Positions 33,734-42,097 are shown, numbered from the stretch's first letter. The stretch is 64,000 nucleotides of DNA from Streptomyces aquilus (GCF_003955715.1 NZ_CP034463.1:5828001-5892000), one strand, 5' to 3'. The notes: generated by a model not told the origin, from the letters alone. A program made the numbers and translations.

Positions 33734-35008
33734 ATGGCCGCCACCCAGAGGATCGCCGCCGGCGCCGTGGTCGCCGCGGTCTGTGCCGCGTCGCTCGCCG
33801 GTTGCGCGATCGGCACCGACGGTTCCAAGGAAGGGGCCGCCGGCCCGCAGAAGGCGAAGCCCGCCCAGGCACCGCCGAAGAGCGCGGTCCGCCTGATCGG
33901 CGACGGCTCCACCGCGTACACCGGTGCCCAGCCGCACCTGCCCCGGCCGGAGCGCATGAAGCCCGGTCAGAAGCCGCCGCAGTTCGTGGTGTTCTCCTGG
34001 GACGGCGCCGGTGAGGACGGCCAGAAGCTGTTCTCCCACTTCCGCAAGGTCGCCAAGGCGAACAACGCGACCATGACCTACTTCCTCAGCGGCGTGTACA
34101 TGCTGCCGGAGGAGAAGCGCGACCTGTACCGGCCGCCGCAGCACTCCCCGGGCCGCTCCGACATCGGCTTCAACGACGAGGAGGGCATCGCCGCGACCGT
34201 GAAGCAGCTGCGCGGGGCGTGGCTGGAGGGCAACGAGATCGGCACCCACTTCAACGGCCACTTCTGCGGCAGCGGCGGCGGGGTCGGCCAGTGGTCGGTC
34301 GCGGACTGGAAGGACGAGATCGCCCAGGCGAAGCAGTTCGTGAAGTCCTGGAAGACCAACACCGGCATGAAGAAGGCCGCCCCGCTCCCCTTCGACTACG
34401 ACAAGGAGCTCGTCGGCGCCCGCACGCCCTGCCTGGAGGGCCAGAAGAACTTCATGAAGGCCGCCCGCGAGCTGGGCTTCCGCTACGACACCAGCGGCGT
34501 CAACGACCAGCTCTGGCCCCGGAAGAAGGAGGGGCTGTGGGACCTGTCGATGCAGCTCGTGCCGTTCCCCGGGCACTCCTACGAGCAGCTGACCATGGAC
34601 TACAACTTCATGGTCAACCAGTCCGGCACCAACACGCAGGGCGACCCGAACAAGTACGAGTTCTGGGGCGACCAGATGCGGGACGGCCTGCTCAAGGGCT
34701 TCCACCGCGCCTACGACGGCAACCGCGCCCCGCTGATCATCGGCAACCACTTCGAGTCCTGGAACGGCGGCACCTACATGCGTGCCGTCGAGGAGACCGT
34801 CGAGCAGGTCTGCAACAAGCCCGACGTGCGCTGTGTCTCCTTCCGGCAGCTCGCCGACTGGCTGGACGCCCAGGACCCCGAGACCCTGGCCAAGATGCGG
34901 ACGCTCGGCGTCGGCGAGGCCCCGAAGCAGGGCTGGGCGTCCTTCCTCTCCAGCCGCCCGGCCCCGGCCCCGAAGGGCGTACCGGGGGCGCCGGCGGCGG
35001 GGCGGTAG
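33734..35008 (+). CDS. Lipoprotein with polysaccharide-deacetylase-like (NodB) domain
   Basis: 424 residues from ATG 33734. The signal segment AGAVVAAVCAASLAGC carries a lipobox (LAGC, Cys about 23), so it is probably anchored on the outer face. The NodB-like fold is suggested by VVFSWDGAGEDG (strand 1, with a single Asp where deacetylases have DD), GNEIGTHFNGHF (His-X3-His metal motif, conserved spacing) and VGARTPCLEGQKNFMKAARELGFRYDT (Arg motif). The altered first motif means activity on wall sugars is possible but unproven. Homologues are common lipoproteins in Streptomyces. A leader hairpin precedes it. Confidence 0.78.
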   Translation: MAATQRIAAGAVVAAVCAASLAGCAIGTDGSKEGAAGPQKAKPAQAPPKSAVRLIGDGSTAYTGAQPHLPRPERMKPGQKPPQFVVFSWDGAGEDGQKLFSHFRKVAKANNATMTYFLSGVYMLPEEKRDLYRPPQHSPGRSDIGFNDEEGIAATVKQLRGAWLEGNEIGTHFNGHFCGSGGGVGQWSVADWKDEIAQAKQFVKSWKTNTGMKKAAPLPFDYDKELVGARTPCLEGQKNFMKAARELGFRYDTSGVNDQLWPRKKEGLWDLSMQLVPFPGHSYEQLTMDYNFMVNQSGTNTQGDPNKYEFWGDQMRDGLLKGFHRAYDGNRAPLIIGNHFESWNGGTYMRAVEETVEQVCNKPDVRCVSFRQLADWLDAQDPETLAKMRTLGVGEAPKQGWASFLSSRPAPAPKGVPGAPAAGR

Positions 35009-35015
35009 GAGCCCG

Positions 35016-36002
35016 TCAGGCGCTCGCCACCAGGCTCTCGCCGAGCACGAACCCGGGGTCGACCTGCGCCGCCAGGTCGGCCCCGGTCCGCTCGTTGGCC
35101 CAGGCCTGGGCGTTCTTCAGGTGGAAGTGCACCATCTGGTGGGTGTAGCGCTGCCAGTCACGCAGGTCGTACGTCGCGTCGACGGCCGTGTGCAGCAGGC
35201 GCAGGGCGCGGCGGTTGGTGTCCTCCAGGAGCGCGAACCGGGGTGGCCGGCCCTTCTCCATGGCGCGCACCCAGTCCGAGTGCCCGACCGTCACGAGCAG
35301 GTCGTCCCCGACCTCGGCGCGCAGGAAGTCGAGGTCGTCCTGGCCCTGCACCTTGTTGCCGACGACTTTCAGCACGACGCCGTAGTCCTGGGCGTACTCC
35401 TTGTACTGGCGATAGACGGAGACCCCCTTCCGGGTCGGCTCGGCGACGAGGAACGTGATGTCGAAGCGGGTGAACATGCCGGAGGCGAAGGAGTCGGAGC
35501 CGGCCGTCATGTCCACCACGACGTACTCGTCACGCCCGTCCACCAGGTGGTTCAGGCACAGCTCCACCGCTCCCGTCTTGGAGTGGTAGCAGGCCACTCC
35601 GAGGTCGGCGTCGGTGAAGGGCCCGGTGACCATCAAACGGACGGTGTCGCCGTCGAGTTCCACCGGCCGGGCGCAGGCGTCGTAGACCGGGTTGTCCTCG
35701 CGCACCCGCAGCAGGCGGGAGCCGTCGCCGGGCGGTGTGGTCTTGATCATCGTCTCGGCGGAGGCGATGCGCGGGTTGTCGCCGCGCAGGTACTCCTTGA
35801 TCAGCTTCAGCCGCTCGCCCATCGCGGGCAGTGCGGCGGCCTCCGCCTCGTCGAGGCCGAGGGCGGCGCCTAGGTGCTGGTTGATGTCGGCGTCGACCGC
35901 GACCACCGGCCGCCCGGTCGTGGCGAGATGCCGGATGAACAGGGAGGACAGGGTGGTCTTGCCGCTGCCGCCCTTCCCGACGAAAGCAATTTTCATGTTC
36001 AC
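35016..36002 (-). CDS. CooC/MinD-type P-loop ATPase
   Basis: 328 residues from GTG 36002; ATG 35996 is an equally possible start two codons later. It has a deviant Walker A GKGGSGKTTLSS near residue 9, DADINQHLGAALG (switch I), and the Walker B region YVVVDMTAGSDSFASG. A C-terminal helical part (LRLLHTAVDATYDLRDWQRY) follows. The family includes CooC, which inserts nickel in carbon monoxide dehydrogenase, and other metal- or cofactor-insertion ATPases. No such client enzyme is encoded nearby. It is divergent from the Fic-like gene, with 95 bp between starts, and convergent with the lipoprotein gene (7-bp gap). Confidence 0.82.
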   Translation of the reverse strand: MNMKIAFVGKGGSGKTTLSSLFIRHLATTGRPVVAVDADINQHLGAALGLDEAEAAALPAMGERLKLIKEYLRGDNPRIASAETMIKTTPPGDGSRLLRVREDNPVYDACARPVELDGDTVRLMVTGPFTDADLGVACYHSKTGAVELCLNHLVDGRDEYVVVDMTAGSDSFASGMFTRFDITFLVAEPTRKGVSVYRQYKEYAQDYGVVLKVVGNKVQGQDDLDFLRAEVGDDLLVTVGHSDWVRAMEKGRPPRFALLEDTNRRALRLLHTAVDATYDLRDWQRYTHQMVHFHLKNAQAWANERTGADLAAQVDPGFVLGESLVASA

Positions 36003-36088
36003 GAAGGGTAGTGGCGTAGTAGCTTTATGTGGCAGGTGTGCGTGAAGAAGACCACTCCATCGTGGGGTCCGGGCCGCCGTTGCGTAGT

Positions 36089-36108
36089 GTCGTACTCATG
36101 AGTACGAC
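36089..36108. promoter_or_regulatory. Perfect 20-bp palindrome centred on a start codon
   Basis: The 20 bases GTCGTACTCATGAGTACGAC are fully self-complementary, with the ATG start (36098) of the Fic-like gene at the centre. It could be an operator for a dimeric repressor or an RNA hairpin covering the start codon. Confidence 0.6.
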
Positions 36109-36922
36109 AGGCGCGACCGCCGACCCGCTCGCGGCCCTGGGCTCGCTGCCCGGTGTGGCCGACTCCGTGGAGTCCGTGCGCAAGGCCGTGGACCGGGTCT
36201 ACGGGCACCGGATCATGCGGCGCCGCAGCAATACGGTCACCGGCGAGGCCGCGCTGCGCGGCTCCCGCGGCTCCGCGGCGCTGTCCGGCGCCGACTGGGC
36301 GCTCGAAGAGGTGCGCCGCCGCTCCGACTTCAGCGGGGACGACGAGGCGCGCGTGATGGGCGCCGCGCTCAGGCTGACCGCCGAGGCGGGCCAACTCCTG
36401 TCCATCTGGCGGCAGTCACCGCTCCGTGTCCTGGCCCGGCTGCACCTGGTGGCCGCGGCGAGCAACGGCGACGAGGTCGGGCGTCCGCGCCGGGAGGGCG
36501 AACCGGTCGACGAGCCGCTGATCGAACTGCCGCTGCCGAGCGCGGCGGAGGTCAACGGCCGCCTGGAGGGCCTGTCCGAGCTCATCATCGCGGGCAGTTC
36601 CGCCCCTGCGCTGGTGACGGCGGCCGTCGTGCACGGTGAACTCCTCGCGCTGCGGCCCTTCACCTCCCGCAACGGCCTCGTCGCGCGCGCGGCCGAGCGC
36701 ATCGTCCTGATCGGCAGCGGTCTCGACCCCAAGTCCGTCTGCCCGGCCGAGGTCGGCCACGCGGAACTGGGTCGGGCGGCCTACCTGGCGGCCCTCGAAG
36801 GCTATGTCTCCGGCACTCCGGAGGGGATGGCCGCCTGGATCGCCCACTGCGGCAAGGCGGTCGAACTCGGTGTGCGCGAGTCGACGGCGGTGTGCGAGGC
36901 GTTGCAGCGCGGGGCGGCGTAG
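36098..36922 (+). CDS. Fic-like protein lacking the catalytic histidine
   Basis: 274 residues from ATG 36098. A mostly helical protein whose segment HGELLALRPFTSRNGLVARA (about 179-198) has the outline of a Fic motif (HPFxxGNGRxxR), but Arg186 replaces the catalytic His and SRNGL replaces the GNGR anion loop, so AMP transfer is unlikely. The N-terminus GHRIMRRRSNTVTGEAALRGSRG is basic. Homologues are often labelled oxidoreductase without basis that I can see. It is divergent from the CooC/MinD-type ATPase, with a palindrome over its start codon, and is followed by a hairpin terminator at 36954. Confidence 0.65.
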   Translation: MSTTGATADPLAALGSLPGVADSVESVRKAVDRVYGHRIMRRRSNTVTGEAALRGSRGSAALSGADWALEEVRRRSDFSGDDEARVMGAALRLTAEAGQLLSIWRQSPLRVLARLHLVAAASNGDEVGRPRREGEPVDEPLIELPLPSAAEVNGRLEGLSELIIAGSSAPALVTAAVVHGELLALRPFTSRNGLVARAAERIVLIGSGLDPKSVCPAEVGHAELGRAAYLAALEGYVSGTPEGMAAWIAHCGKAVELGVRESTAVCEALQRGAA

Positions 36923-37270
36923 GAAGTCCGGAAAGAAGTCCCGGAACAGGGTTGCGGCGGTACGAGGACTCGTACCGCCGCTGGCATGCTCACCGGGTTA
37001 CCAAGCGTCCTCGATATGTTGCCCATCAGGTCGGGAGCTTTGCCCGTCACCTGGTGCGGCTGGCCCGTAATCGACGGGTCGACGTCGCGTGGGTGCCCAG
37101 TGTTCATGCGCGGTCCGTGGGGCCAAATGCGTTATTAAGGTGATCCTCTCGGATGTCCTTGGTCTCGCGGGCCGTTAACCCCTTTGTACTCCAGCACCCG
37201 GGCAAGCGGAAGCCCTGGCTGCGGTTCTTTACTTTTACTCTCAAACAGGTATTAAACCGGCAAGCGCATG
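36923..37270. other. Intergenic region between convergent genes
   Basis: 348 bp holding a terminator at its left end and, from 37120 to 37265, an unusually A+T-rich stretch (ATTAAGGTGATC, TTTACTTTTACTC, ATTAAACC). No gene is convincing; the short open frames are not protein-like. The low GC could mark a decayed insertion or an unrecognised RNA. Confidence 0.45.
36954..36981 (+). terminator. Terminator of the Fic-like gene
   Basis: Perfect 13-bp inverted repeat GCGGCGGTACGAG / CTCGTACCGCCGC around a minimal loop, 32 bp beyond the stop codon. Confidence 0.75.
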
Positions 37271-38104
37271 TCAGAGCGCTGTCGCCCGGCGCCGGCTCGC
37301 GTACCAGACGAGGCCCGCGGTGGCGGCCGCGGCCCCTATGGCGGCCGCCGCGACCAGTGCCGGACGGGGCGGCACGGAGAACGCGGGGAAGCGCTGCTTG
37401 AGCCGGACCGGACGGTGGAAATCGAGAATCGGCCACCCGCGCGCGAGCGCCTCACGACGCAGCGCACGGTCCGGGTTCACGGCGTGCGGATGGCCGACCG
37501 ACTGGAGCATCGGCAGATCGGTCGCCGAGTCGCTGTAGGCATAGCAGCGCTCCAGGTCGTACCCCTCGGACTCGGCCAGCTCCTTGATCGCCTCGGCCTT
37601 CGTCGGGCCGTAGGCGTAGTACTCCACCTCGCCGGTGAAGCAGCCGTCCTCGCCGACCACCATCCGGGTCGCCACCACCCGGTCCGCGCCGAGGAGTTCA
37701 CCGATCGGCTCGACGACCTCCGCGCCCGACGTGGACACGATCACGACGTCGCGGCCGGCCCGGTGGTGCTCCTCGATGAGGGAGGCGGCCTCGTCGTAGA
37801 TGATCGGGTCGATCAGGTCGTGCAGGGTCTCGGCGACGATCTCCTTCACCTGCTGGACGTTCCAGCCGCGCACGAGCTGGGAGAGGTACTCGCGGGTCCG
37901 CTCCATCTGGTCGTGGTCCATGCCGCCGACGAGGAAGACGAACTGGGCGTACGCGGTACGCACCGCGGCCCTGCGGTTGATCAGCCCGCCTTGGTAGAAC
38001 GACTTGCTGAACGTGAGCGTGCTCGACTTCGCAATGACCGTCTTGTCCAGGTCAAAGAAGGCCGCTGTGCGGGGCAAGGAGTGGTTTTCCACGACCCCGA
38101 GCAT
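37271..38104 (-). CDS. HAD-IB family phosphatase with C-terminal membrane anchor
   Basis: 277 residues. HAD motif I is AFFDLDKTVIAKS (near 18), motif II VVIVSTSGAEVV, and motif IV YSDSATDLPML with SVGHPHAVNPD, the SerB-like subclass IB. A helical cap lies between motifs I and II. Unlike soluble SerB, it ends with a membrane helix (ALVAAAAIGAAAATAGLVWYA) and a basic tail, so it is probably a tail-anchored phosphatase facing the cytosol. It is divergent from the ssd/Tad genes, the same arrangement as Rv3661/Rv3660c, with the 6C RNA in between. The substrate is unknown. Confidence 0.9.
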   Translation of the reverse strand: MLGVVENHSLPRTAAFFDLDKTVIAKSSTLTFSKSFYQGGLINRRAAVRTAYAQFVFLVGGMDHDQMERTREYLSQLVRGWNVQQVKEIVAETLHDLIDPIIYDEAASLIEEHHRAGRDVVIVSTSGAEVVEPIGELLGADRVVATRMVVGEDGCFTGEVEYYAYGPTKAEAIKELAESEGYDLERCYAYSDSATDLPMLQSVGHPHAVNPDRALRREALARGWPILDFHRPVRLKQRFPAFSVPPRPALVAAAAIGAAAATAGLVWYASRRRATAL

Positions 38105-38199
38105 AGGCGCAGCCCATTCGGCGTAAGGTGTGGCGCGTGGGTTTGCCTGAGAGGGCTCTCGGGTACACCATGGAAGTCACGGATCGTTCGCGACCGTGC

Positions 38200-38275
38200 T
38201 AACCCGGCCCGGCTCCTCCCCCCCCGAGTCGGCCGTGGAGACGACCCCCACTCTCCCCCCCGGTGGGGGTCGTCG
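38200..38275 (+). ncRNA. 6C small RNA
   Basis: Two consecutive stem-loops each expose a C-run loop. The first has stem CCGGCTC/GAGTCGG (one G-U pair) with loop CTCCCCCCCC. The second has the 12-bp stem GACGACCCCCAC/GTGGGGGTCGTC (38240-38251, 38263-38274) with loop TCTCCCCCCCG. This is the defining structure of the actinobacterial 6C RNA. Its place between a HAD phosphatase gene and ssd is the same as for the mycobacterial 6C/B11 RNA. A T-rich run (TTTTCTCTTCTTC) follows. 6C RNA binds G-rich sites near mRNA starts in mycobacteria. The exact 5' end is not determinable here. Confidence 0.85.
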
Positions 38276-38325
38276 CATGTCCGGGTGGGTTTTCTCTTCT
38301 TCACAGGCGGCAGGACCGCCGCACC

Positions 38326-38345
38326 GAGGCGGCTTCGGCCGCCTC
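38326..38345. terminator. UUCG hairpin downstream of 6C RNA
   Basis: GAGGCGGC-TTCG-GCCGCCTC, a perfect 8-bp stem with a stable tetraloop, about 50 nt beyond the 6C RNA. Confidence 0.6.
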
Positions 38346-38472
38346 TTCCGCATGCCCGTGATCCGTCACCGTCCGTAGTTGTAGCGCTGCTCTGCGGAAG
38401 TCGCACAGAGGTCGGTACGAGTCGGTGCACAGCTCACCGGTTTGGGTGACGGACACATTCACAACGGTCGAG

Positions 38473-38481
38473 TTGTCCACA
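38473..38481 (+). promoter_or_regulatory. DnaA box within inverted repeat
   Basis: TTGTCCACA is the exact Streptomyces DnaA-box consensus; 6-bp inverted arms GGTCGA and TCGACC flank it symmetrically (38466-38491). It lies about 220 bp upstream of the ssd start. Confidence 0.4.
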
Positions 38482-38698
38482 GATATCGACCAAGATCCAC
38501 TTCATTTCCCGCTGCGTTGCACCGTGATTCCAGCGCGGCCCGCCGACGCCGATCCGATGGCCGGATCCGGTTAGTCGGGCGCGTTTGGCCGGTTCCTATC
38601 GGCCGTTCATATGGAGGCCGGTTGCCGGTTCTTCACACGTTCGGGAATCGCGAGGCCCTTGATGCCCTCGCGGGATGCAGCGAAGGGGGATGGAAAGC

Positions 38699-39793
38699 GT
38701 GACCGCAGCCGTCACACACGATCCGCCGTCCGGCGCCGGAGGGCGCCAGAGCGGACCGTTGATCATCACCGAGGACCCCGGGCTCCTCGACGACCTGCTC
38801 CGGCTCTGCGCGGCGGCCGGCGCCACACCCGAGGTGCACCCTGGGGTGCCCGAGCCGAGGGACCGATGGGAGGCCGCACCGCTCGTCCTGGTCGGCGACG
38901 ACGCCGTACGACGGGTGCGGGGCGCCGCGCGCAGAGGCGGGGTGGTGCTCGTCGGCACGGACCAGGACGACTCCGGGGTGTGGCGCCGGGCCGTCGAGAT
39001 CGGCGCCGACCACGTCCTGATGCTGCCCGACGGCGAGCAGTGGCTCGTCGACCGGATCGCCGACGTCGCCGAGGGCGTCGGCCGGCCCGCCCTCACCGTC
39101 GGCGTCATCGGCGGCCGGGGCGGGGCCGGGGCCTCCACGCTCGCCTGTGCGCTCGCCGTCACCTCCGCGCGGGAGGGACTGCGCACCCTGCTCGTGGACG
39201 CCGATCCGCTGGGCGGCGGACTCGACGTACTGCTCGGCGGGGAGACCGCCGACGGGCTGCGCTGGCCGGCGTTCGCCGCCTCGCGCGGCAGGGTCGGCGG
39301 CGGCGCCCTGGAGGAGTCGCTCCCCGAACTGCACTCCCTGCGGGTGCTCAGCTGGGACCGCGGCGACTGCGTCGCCGTCCCGCCGCAGGCCGTCCGCGCG
39401 GTGCTGGCCGCGGCCCGACGCCGGGGCGGCACCGTCGTCGTCGACCTGCCCCGCCGTATCGACGGCGGCGTGGCCGAGACGCTGGCCCAGCTCGACCTCG
39501 GCATCCTCGTCGTCCCCGCCGAGCTGCGGGCCGTCGCGGCGGCAGGACGGGTGGCCTCCGCGGTCGGGATGGTCGTACGCGACCTGCGGGTGGCCGTACG
39601 GGGCCCGTACGCGCCCGGACTCGACGACCGCGAGGTGGCACGCCTGCTGGGCCTGCCCCTGGTGGGCGAGGTACCGGTCGAGGCGGGCCTGCTGCGACCG
39701 CACGAGACCAGGACACCGCCCGGCGCCGGGAGGGGGCCGCTGACGCGGTTCTGCAAGGAGTTCTGGGAGCGGGCACTGGTGGAGGCGGCATGA
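38699..39793 (+). CDS. ssd: Ssd/CpaE-like ATPase-domain protein of the Tad locus
   Basis: 364 residues from GTG 38699, which has AAGGGGG 9 nt upstream; ATG 38690 directly abuts that sequence and is less likely. The N-terminal receiver-like part (PLIITEDPGLLDDLLRLCAAAG) resembles CpaE. The MinD-like domain opens VGVIGGRGGAGASTLACAL, where the P-loop lysine of GKT is replaced by Ala, as in septum-site-determining (Ssd) proteins. VDADPLGGGLDVLLG and VVVDLPRR follow. It is the first gene of the Tad operon, overlapping tadA by 4 bp. It probably positions the pilus machine; a role in septation is known for mycobacterial Ssd. Confidence 0.85.
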   Translation: MTAAVTHDPPSGAGGRQSGPLIITEDPGLLDDLLRLCAAAGATPEVHPGVPEPRDRWEAAPLVLVGDDAVRRVRGAARRGGVVLVGTDQDDSGVWRRAVEIGADHVLMLPDGEQWLVDRIADVAEGVGRPALTVGVIGGRGGAGASTLACALAVTSAREGLRTLLVDADPLGGGLDVLLGGETADGLRWPAFAASRGRVGGGALEESLPELHSLRVLSWDRGDCVAVPPQAVRAVLAAARRRGGTVVVDLPRRIDGGVAETLAQLDLGILVVPAELRAVAAAGRVASAVGMVVRDLRVAVRGPYAPGLDDREVARLLGLPLVGEVPVEAGLLRPHETRTPPGAGRGPLTRFCKEFWERALVEAA

Positions 39794-41241
39794 CCACGGT
39801 GCTGGAGGACGAGGGGGCACGCGCGCGTGGCGGGCTGGGTGGCGCGGGGGCGGGGCCGGGTGTGGTCGGGGGTGCGCGTGGTGGCGCGGACGCGGGGCCG
39901 GGTGTGTTCGGCCGTGTGCGGGGCGGTGCGGGTGCCTTTGGCGGTGCACGGCGTGGCGAGGGTGCCTTTGACGGTGCACGGCGTGGCGAGGGCCTGGCTC
40001 CGGAGGCGTCCGGCGGGGTGCGGGGTGATGGGGGCCCGGCTCCCGGGCGGTTCGGAAGCGTGCAGGTCGGGGCCGACATGGCTCCGGAGCTTCTCGACGG
40101 TGTGCGGCAGTGGCTTGCCGAGAGTGGGGCCGAACCGACGCCCGCGCGTGTGGCGCAGGCGCTGCGTGAGCAGGGGCGGGTGCTCGGGGACGCCGAAGTG
40201 CTGGGCGCCGCCGCGCGGTTGCGGTCCGAGCTGGTCGGCAGCGGGCCGTTGGAGCCGCTGCTGGCCGACCCGTCCGTCACCGACGTCCTGGTGTCGGCGC
40301 CGGACCGGGTCTGGGTGGACCGGGGCGGCGGGCTGGAGCTGACCGGGGTCTGCTTCCCCGACGCCGCGGCCGTACGGCGCCTCGCGCAGCGGCTGGCCGC
40401 GGTGGCCGGGCGGCGCCTGGACGACGCGCGGCCGTGGGCGGACGCCCGGCTGCCGGACGGGACGCGGCTCCATGCGGTGCTGCCACCGGTGGCCGTCGAC
40501 TGCACCTGCCTGTCGCTGCGGGTCGTGCGGCCGCGCGCGTTCACGCTCGACGAGTTGGTGGCGGCGGGCACCGTGCCGCCAGGCGGGGACCGGGTGCTGC
40601 GGGCGCTCGTCGACGCACGGCTGTCGTTCCTCATCAGCGGCGGGACCGGCAGCGGCAAGACGACGCTGCTGAGCGCGCTGCTGGGGCTGGTCGGGCCCGG
40701 GGAACGGATCGTGCTCGCCGAGGACTCGGCGGAACTGCGCCCCGACCATCCGCACGTCGTCCGGCTGGAGAGCAGACCGGCCAACCAGGAGGGCGCGGGC
40801 CTGGTCACGCTCCAGGACCTGGTGCGGCAGGCGCTGCGGATGCGGCCGGACCGGCTGGTCGTGGGCGAGGTGCGGGGGCCCGAAGTGGTGCATCTGCTGG
40901 CCGCGTTGAACACCGGCCACGAAGGCGGCTGCGGGACGGTCCACGCGAACGCCGCCGGCGATGTGCCGGCCCGCCTGGAGGCGCTCGGCACCGCCGCCGG
41001 GCTCGACCGGGCCGCGCTGCACTCCCAGGTGGCGGCCGCGTTGTCGGTGGTGCTGCACCTGGTGCGTGACCGGACCGGAAGGCGGCGGATCGCCGAGGTG
41101 CGGGTGCTGGAACGGGACCCGTCGGGGCTGGTGCGCACGGTGCCGGCGCTGCGCTGGGGCGCGGAGGGCTTCGCGTACGAGCAGGGGTGGGAGCGGCTGC
41201 GGGGGCTGCTCGGAGAGGGATGCCATGACCGGGGTGAGTGA
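39790..41241 (+). CDS. tadA: TadA/CpaF-family secretion ATPase
   Basis: 483 residues from ATG 39790, overlapping ssd by 4 bp. Residues about 8-85 are an unusual Gly/Ala/Arg-rich low-complexity leader (GGARRGEGAFDGARRGEGL). The ATPase core follows: SGPLEPLLADPSVTDVLV (N-terminal domain), Walker A ISGGTGSGKTTLLSALL, Asp box RIVLAEDSAELR, Walker B LRMRPDRLVVGEVRGPEV, and the His box NTGHEGGCGTVHANAAGD. It powers pilus assembly. tadB starts 17 bp before its stop codon. The low-complexity leader is absent from most TadA proteins. Confidence 0.93.
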   Translation: MTTVLEDEGARARGGLGGAGAGPGVVGGARGGADAGPGVFGRVRGGAGAFGGARRGEGAFDGARRGEGLAPEASGGVRGDGGPAPGRFGSVQVGADMAPELLDGVRQWLAESGAEPTPARVAQALREQGRVLGDAEVLGAAARLRSELVGSGPLEPLLADPSVTDVLVSAPDRVWVDRGGGLELTGVCFPDAAAVRRLAQRLAAVAGRRLDDARPWADARLPDGTRLHAVLPPVAVDCTCLSLRVVRPRAFTLDELVAAGTVPPGGDRVLRALVDARLSFLISGGTGSGKTTLLSALLGLVGPGERIVLAEDSAELRPDHPHVVRLESRPANQEGAGLVTLQDLVRQALRMRPDRLVVGEVRGPEVVHLLAALNTGHEGGCGTVHANAAGDVPARLEALGTAAGLDRAALHSQVAAALSVVLHLVRDRTGRRRIAEVRVLERDPSGLVRTVPALRWGAEGFAYEQGWERLRGLLGEGCHDRGE

Positions 41242-42097
41242 GATGTCGGCCGGTGCCGCCGTGGCCTGTGTCGGGGCGGTCGTCTGGTTGCTGGGCGGGC
41301 CCCATGTCGGGGCTCGACGAGCGCGGCTGCTGCTCGCGGGCGGCGGTGGTGCGGTCGGGGCCGGGCCGCCCCTGTGGGGGCAACTGGGCGGCGAGATGCG
41401 GCGGTTGCGGGGGCGGCTGGGGGCCGAGTGGTGGTCGGCGGCGGCCGGGGCGGTGCTCGCGGTGCTGGGGGCCTCGGTGGTGCCGTTTGTCGTGGGGCTG
41501 GCCGGGGTGCCGTTGCTGCGGCGGGTGCGGTTGGCCCGGCGGGAGCGGCGGGCCAGGGAGCGGCGCGGGGACGCGGTCATCGCGCTGTGCGGGGTGCTCG
41601 CCGGGGAGGTGCGGGCCGGGCGTCAGCCGGGCGAGGCCCTGCTGCGGGCCGCGCGCGACTGCGACGGGCTCGGCGACGCCCAGTCGGCGGTGCTGGCGGC
41701 GGCGCGGTTCGGCGGTGACGTGCCGGACGCGCTCGCGGCGGCGGCACGGCAGCCGGGGGCCGGTGGGCTGCTGGGGCTCGCGGCGTGCTGGCGGGTCGCC
41801 GTGGACCGGGGCGCGGGGCTGGCCGCCGGCGTCGATCGGCTCGAAGCGGCGTTGCGCGCCGAGCGGGACCAACGCGCCGATCTTCGAGCCCAGTTGGCGG
41901 GCGCCCGCTCCACGGCCCTGATGCTCGCCGGCCTGCCGGTCCTGGGCCTGCTCCTCGGCACGGCCCTCGGCTCCGACCCGCTCCACGTCCTGCTCCACAC
42001 AGGACCGGGGCTGGGGTGCCTGGTCGTGGGCGGGGTGCTGGAGGGACTGGGGATGTGGTGGGCGATGCGGATCGTGCGGGGAGCGGAGGCGGTGTGA
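41225..42097 (+). CDS. tadB: TadB-like inner membrane protein (T2SSF domain)
   Basis: 290 residues from ATG 41225, overlapping tadA by 17 bp. It has an N-terminal membrane helix (AAVACVGAVVWLLGG), a further hydrophobic pair around 60-85 and, after a cytosolic T2SSF-type helical bundle (VIALCGVLAGEVRAGRQPGEALLRAA, GVDRLEAALRAERDQRADLRAQLAGARST), C-terminal helices (ALMLAGLPVLGLLLGTALG, GLGCLVVGGVLEGLGMWWAM). It forms the membrane platform with TadC. Its last codons are the first unit of a 61/62-bp repeat that runs to the start of tadC. Confidence 0.85.
   Translation: MTGVSEMSAGAAVACVGAVVWLLGGPHVGARRARLLLAGGGGAVGAGPPLWGQLGGEMRRLRGRLGAEWWSAAAGAVLAVLGASVVPFVVGLAGVPLLRRVRLARRERRARERRGDAVIALCGVLAGEVRAGRQPGEALLRAARDCDGLGDAQSAVLAAARFGGDVPDALAAAARQPGAGGLLGLAACWRVAVDRGAGLAAGVDRLEAALRAERDQRADLRAQLAGARSTALMLAGLPVLGLLLGTALGSDPLHVLLHTGPGLGCLVVGGVLEGLGMWWAMRIVRGAEAV

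Larger units (their letters stand above)
38105..38698. promoter_or_regulatory. Large divergent region: 6C RNA, hairpin, DnaA-box element
   Basis: 594 bp without a protein gene. It holds the 6C small RNA (about 38200-38275), a UUCG-tetraloop hairpin (38326-38345), and a DnaA box TTGTCCACA (38473-38481) inside the inverted arms GGTCGA (38466) and TCGACC (38486). The Tad operon promoter must be in the right half. Confidence 0.6.

Noticed and set aside
38596..41580. Minus-strand open frame of 994 codons across ssd and tadA
   Set aside because: Ssd and TadA motifs are unambiguous on the plus strand; the shadow is Pro/Arg/Ser-rich without any family pattern.
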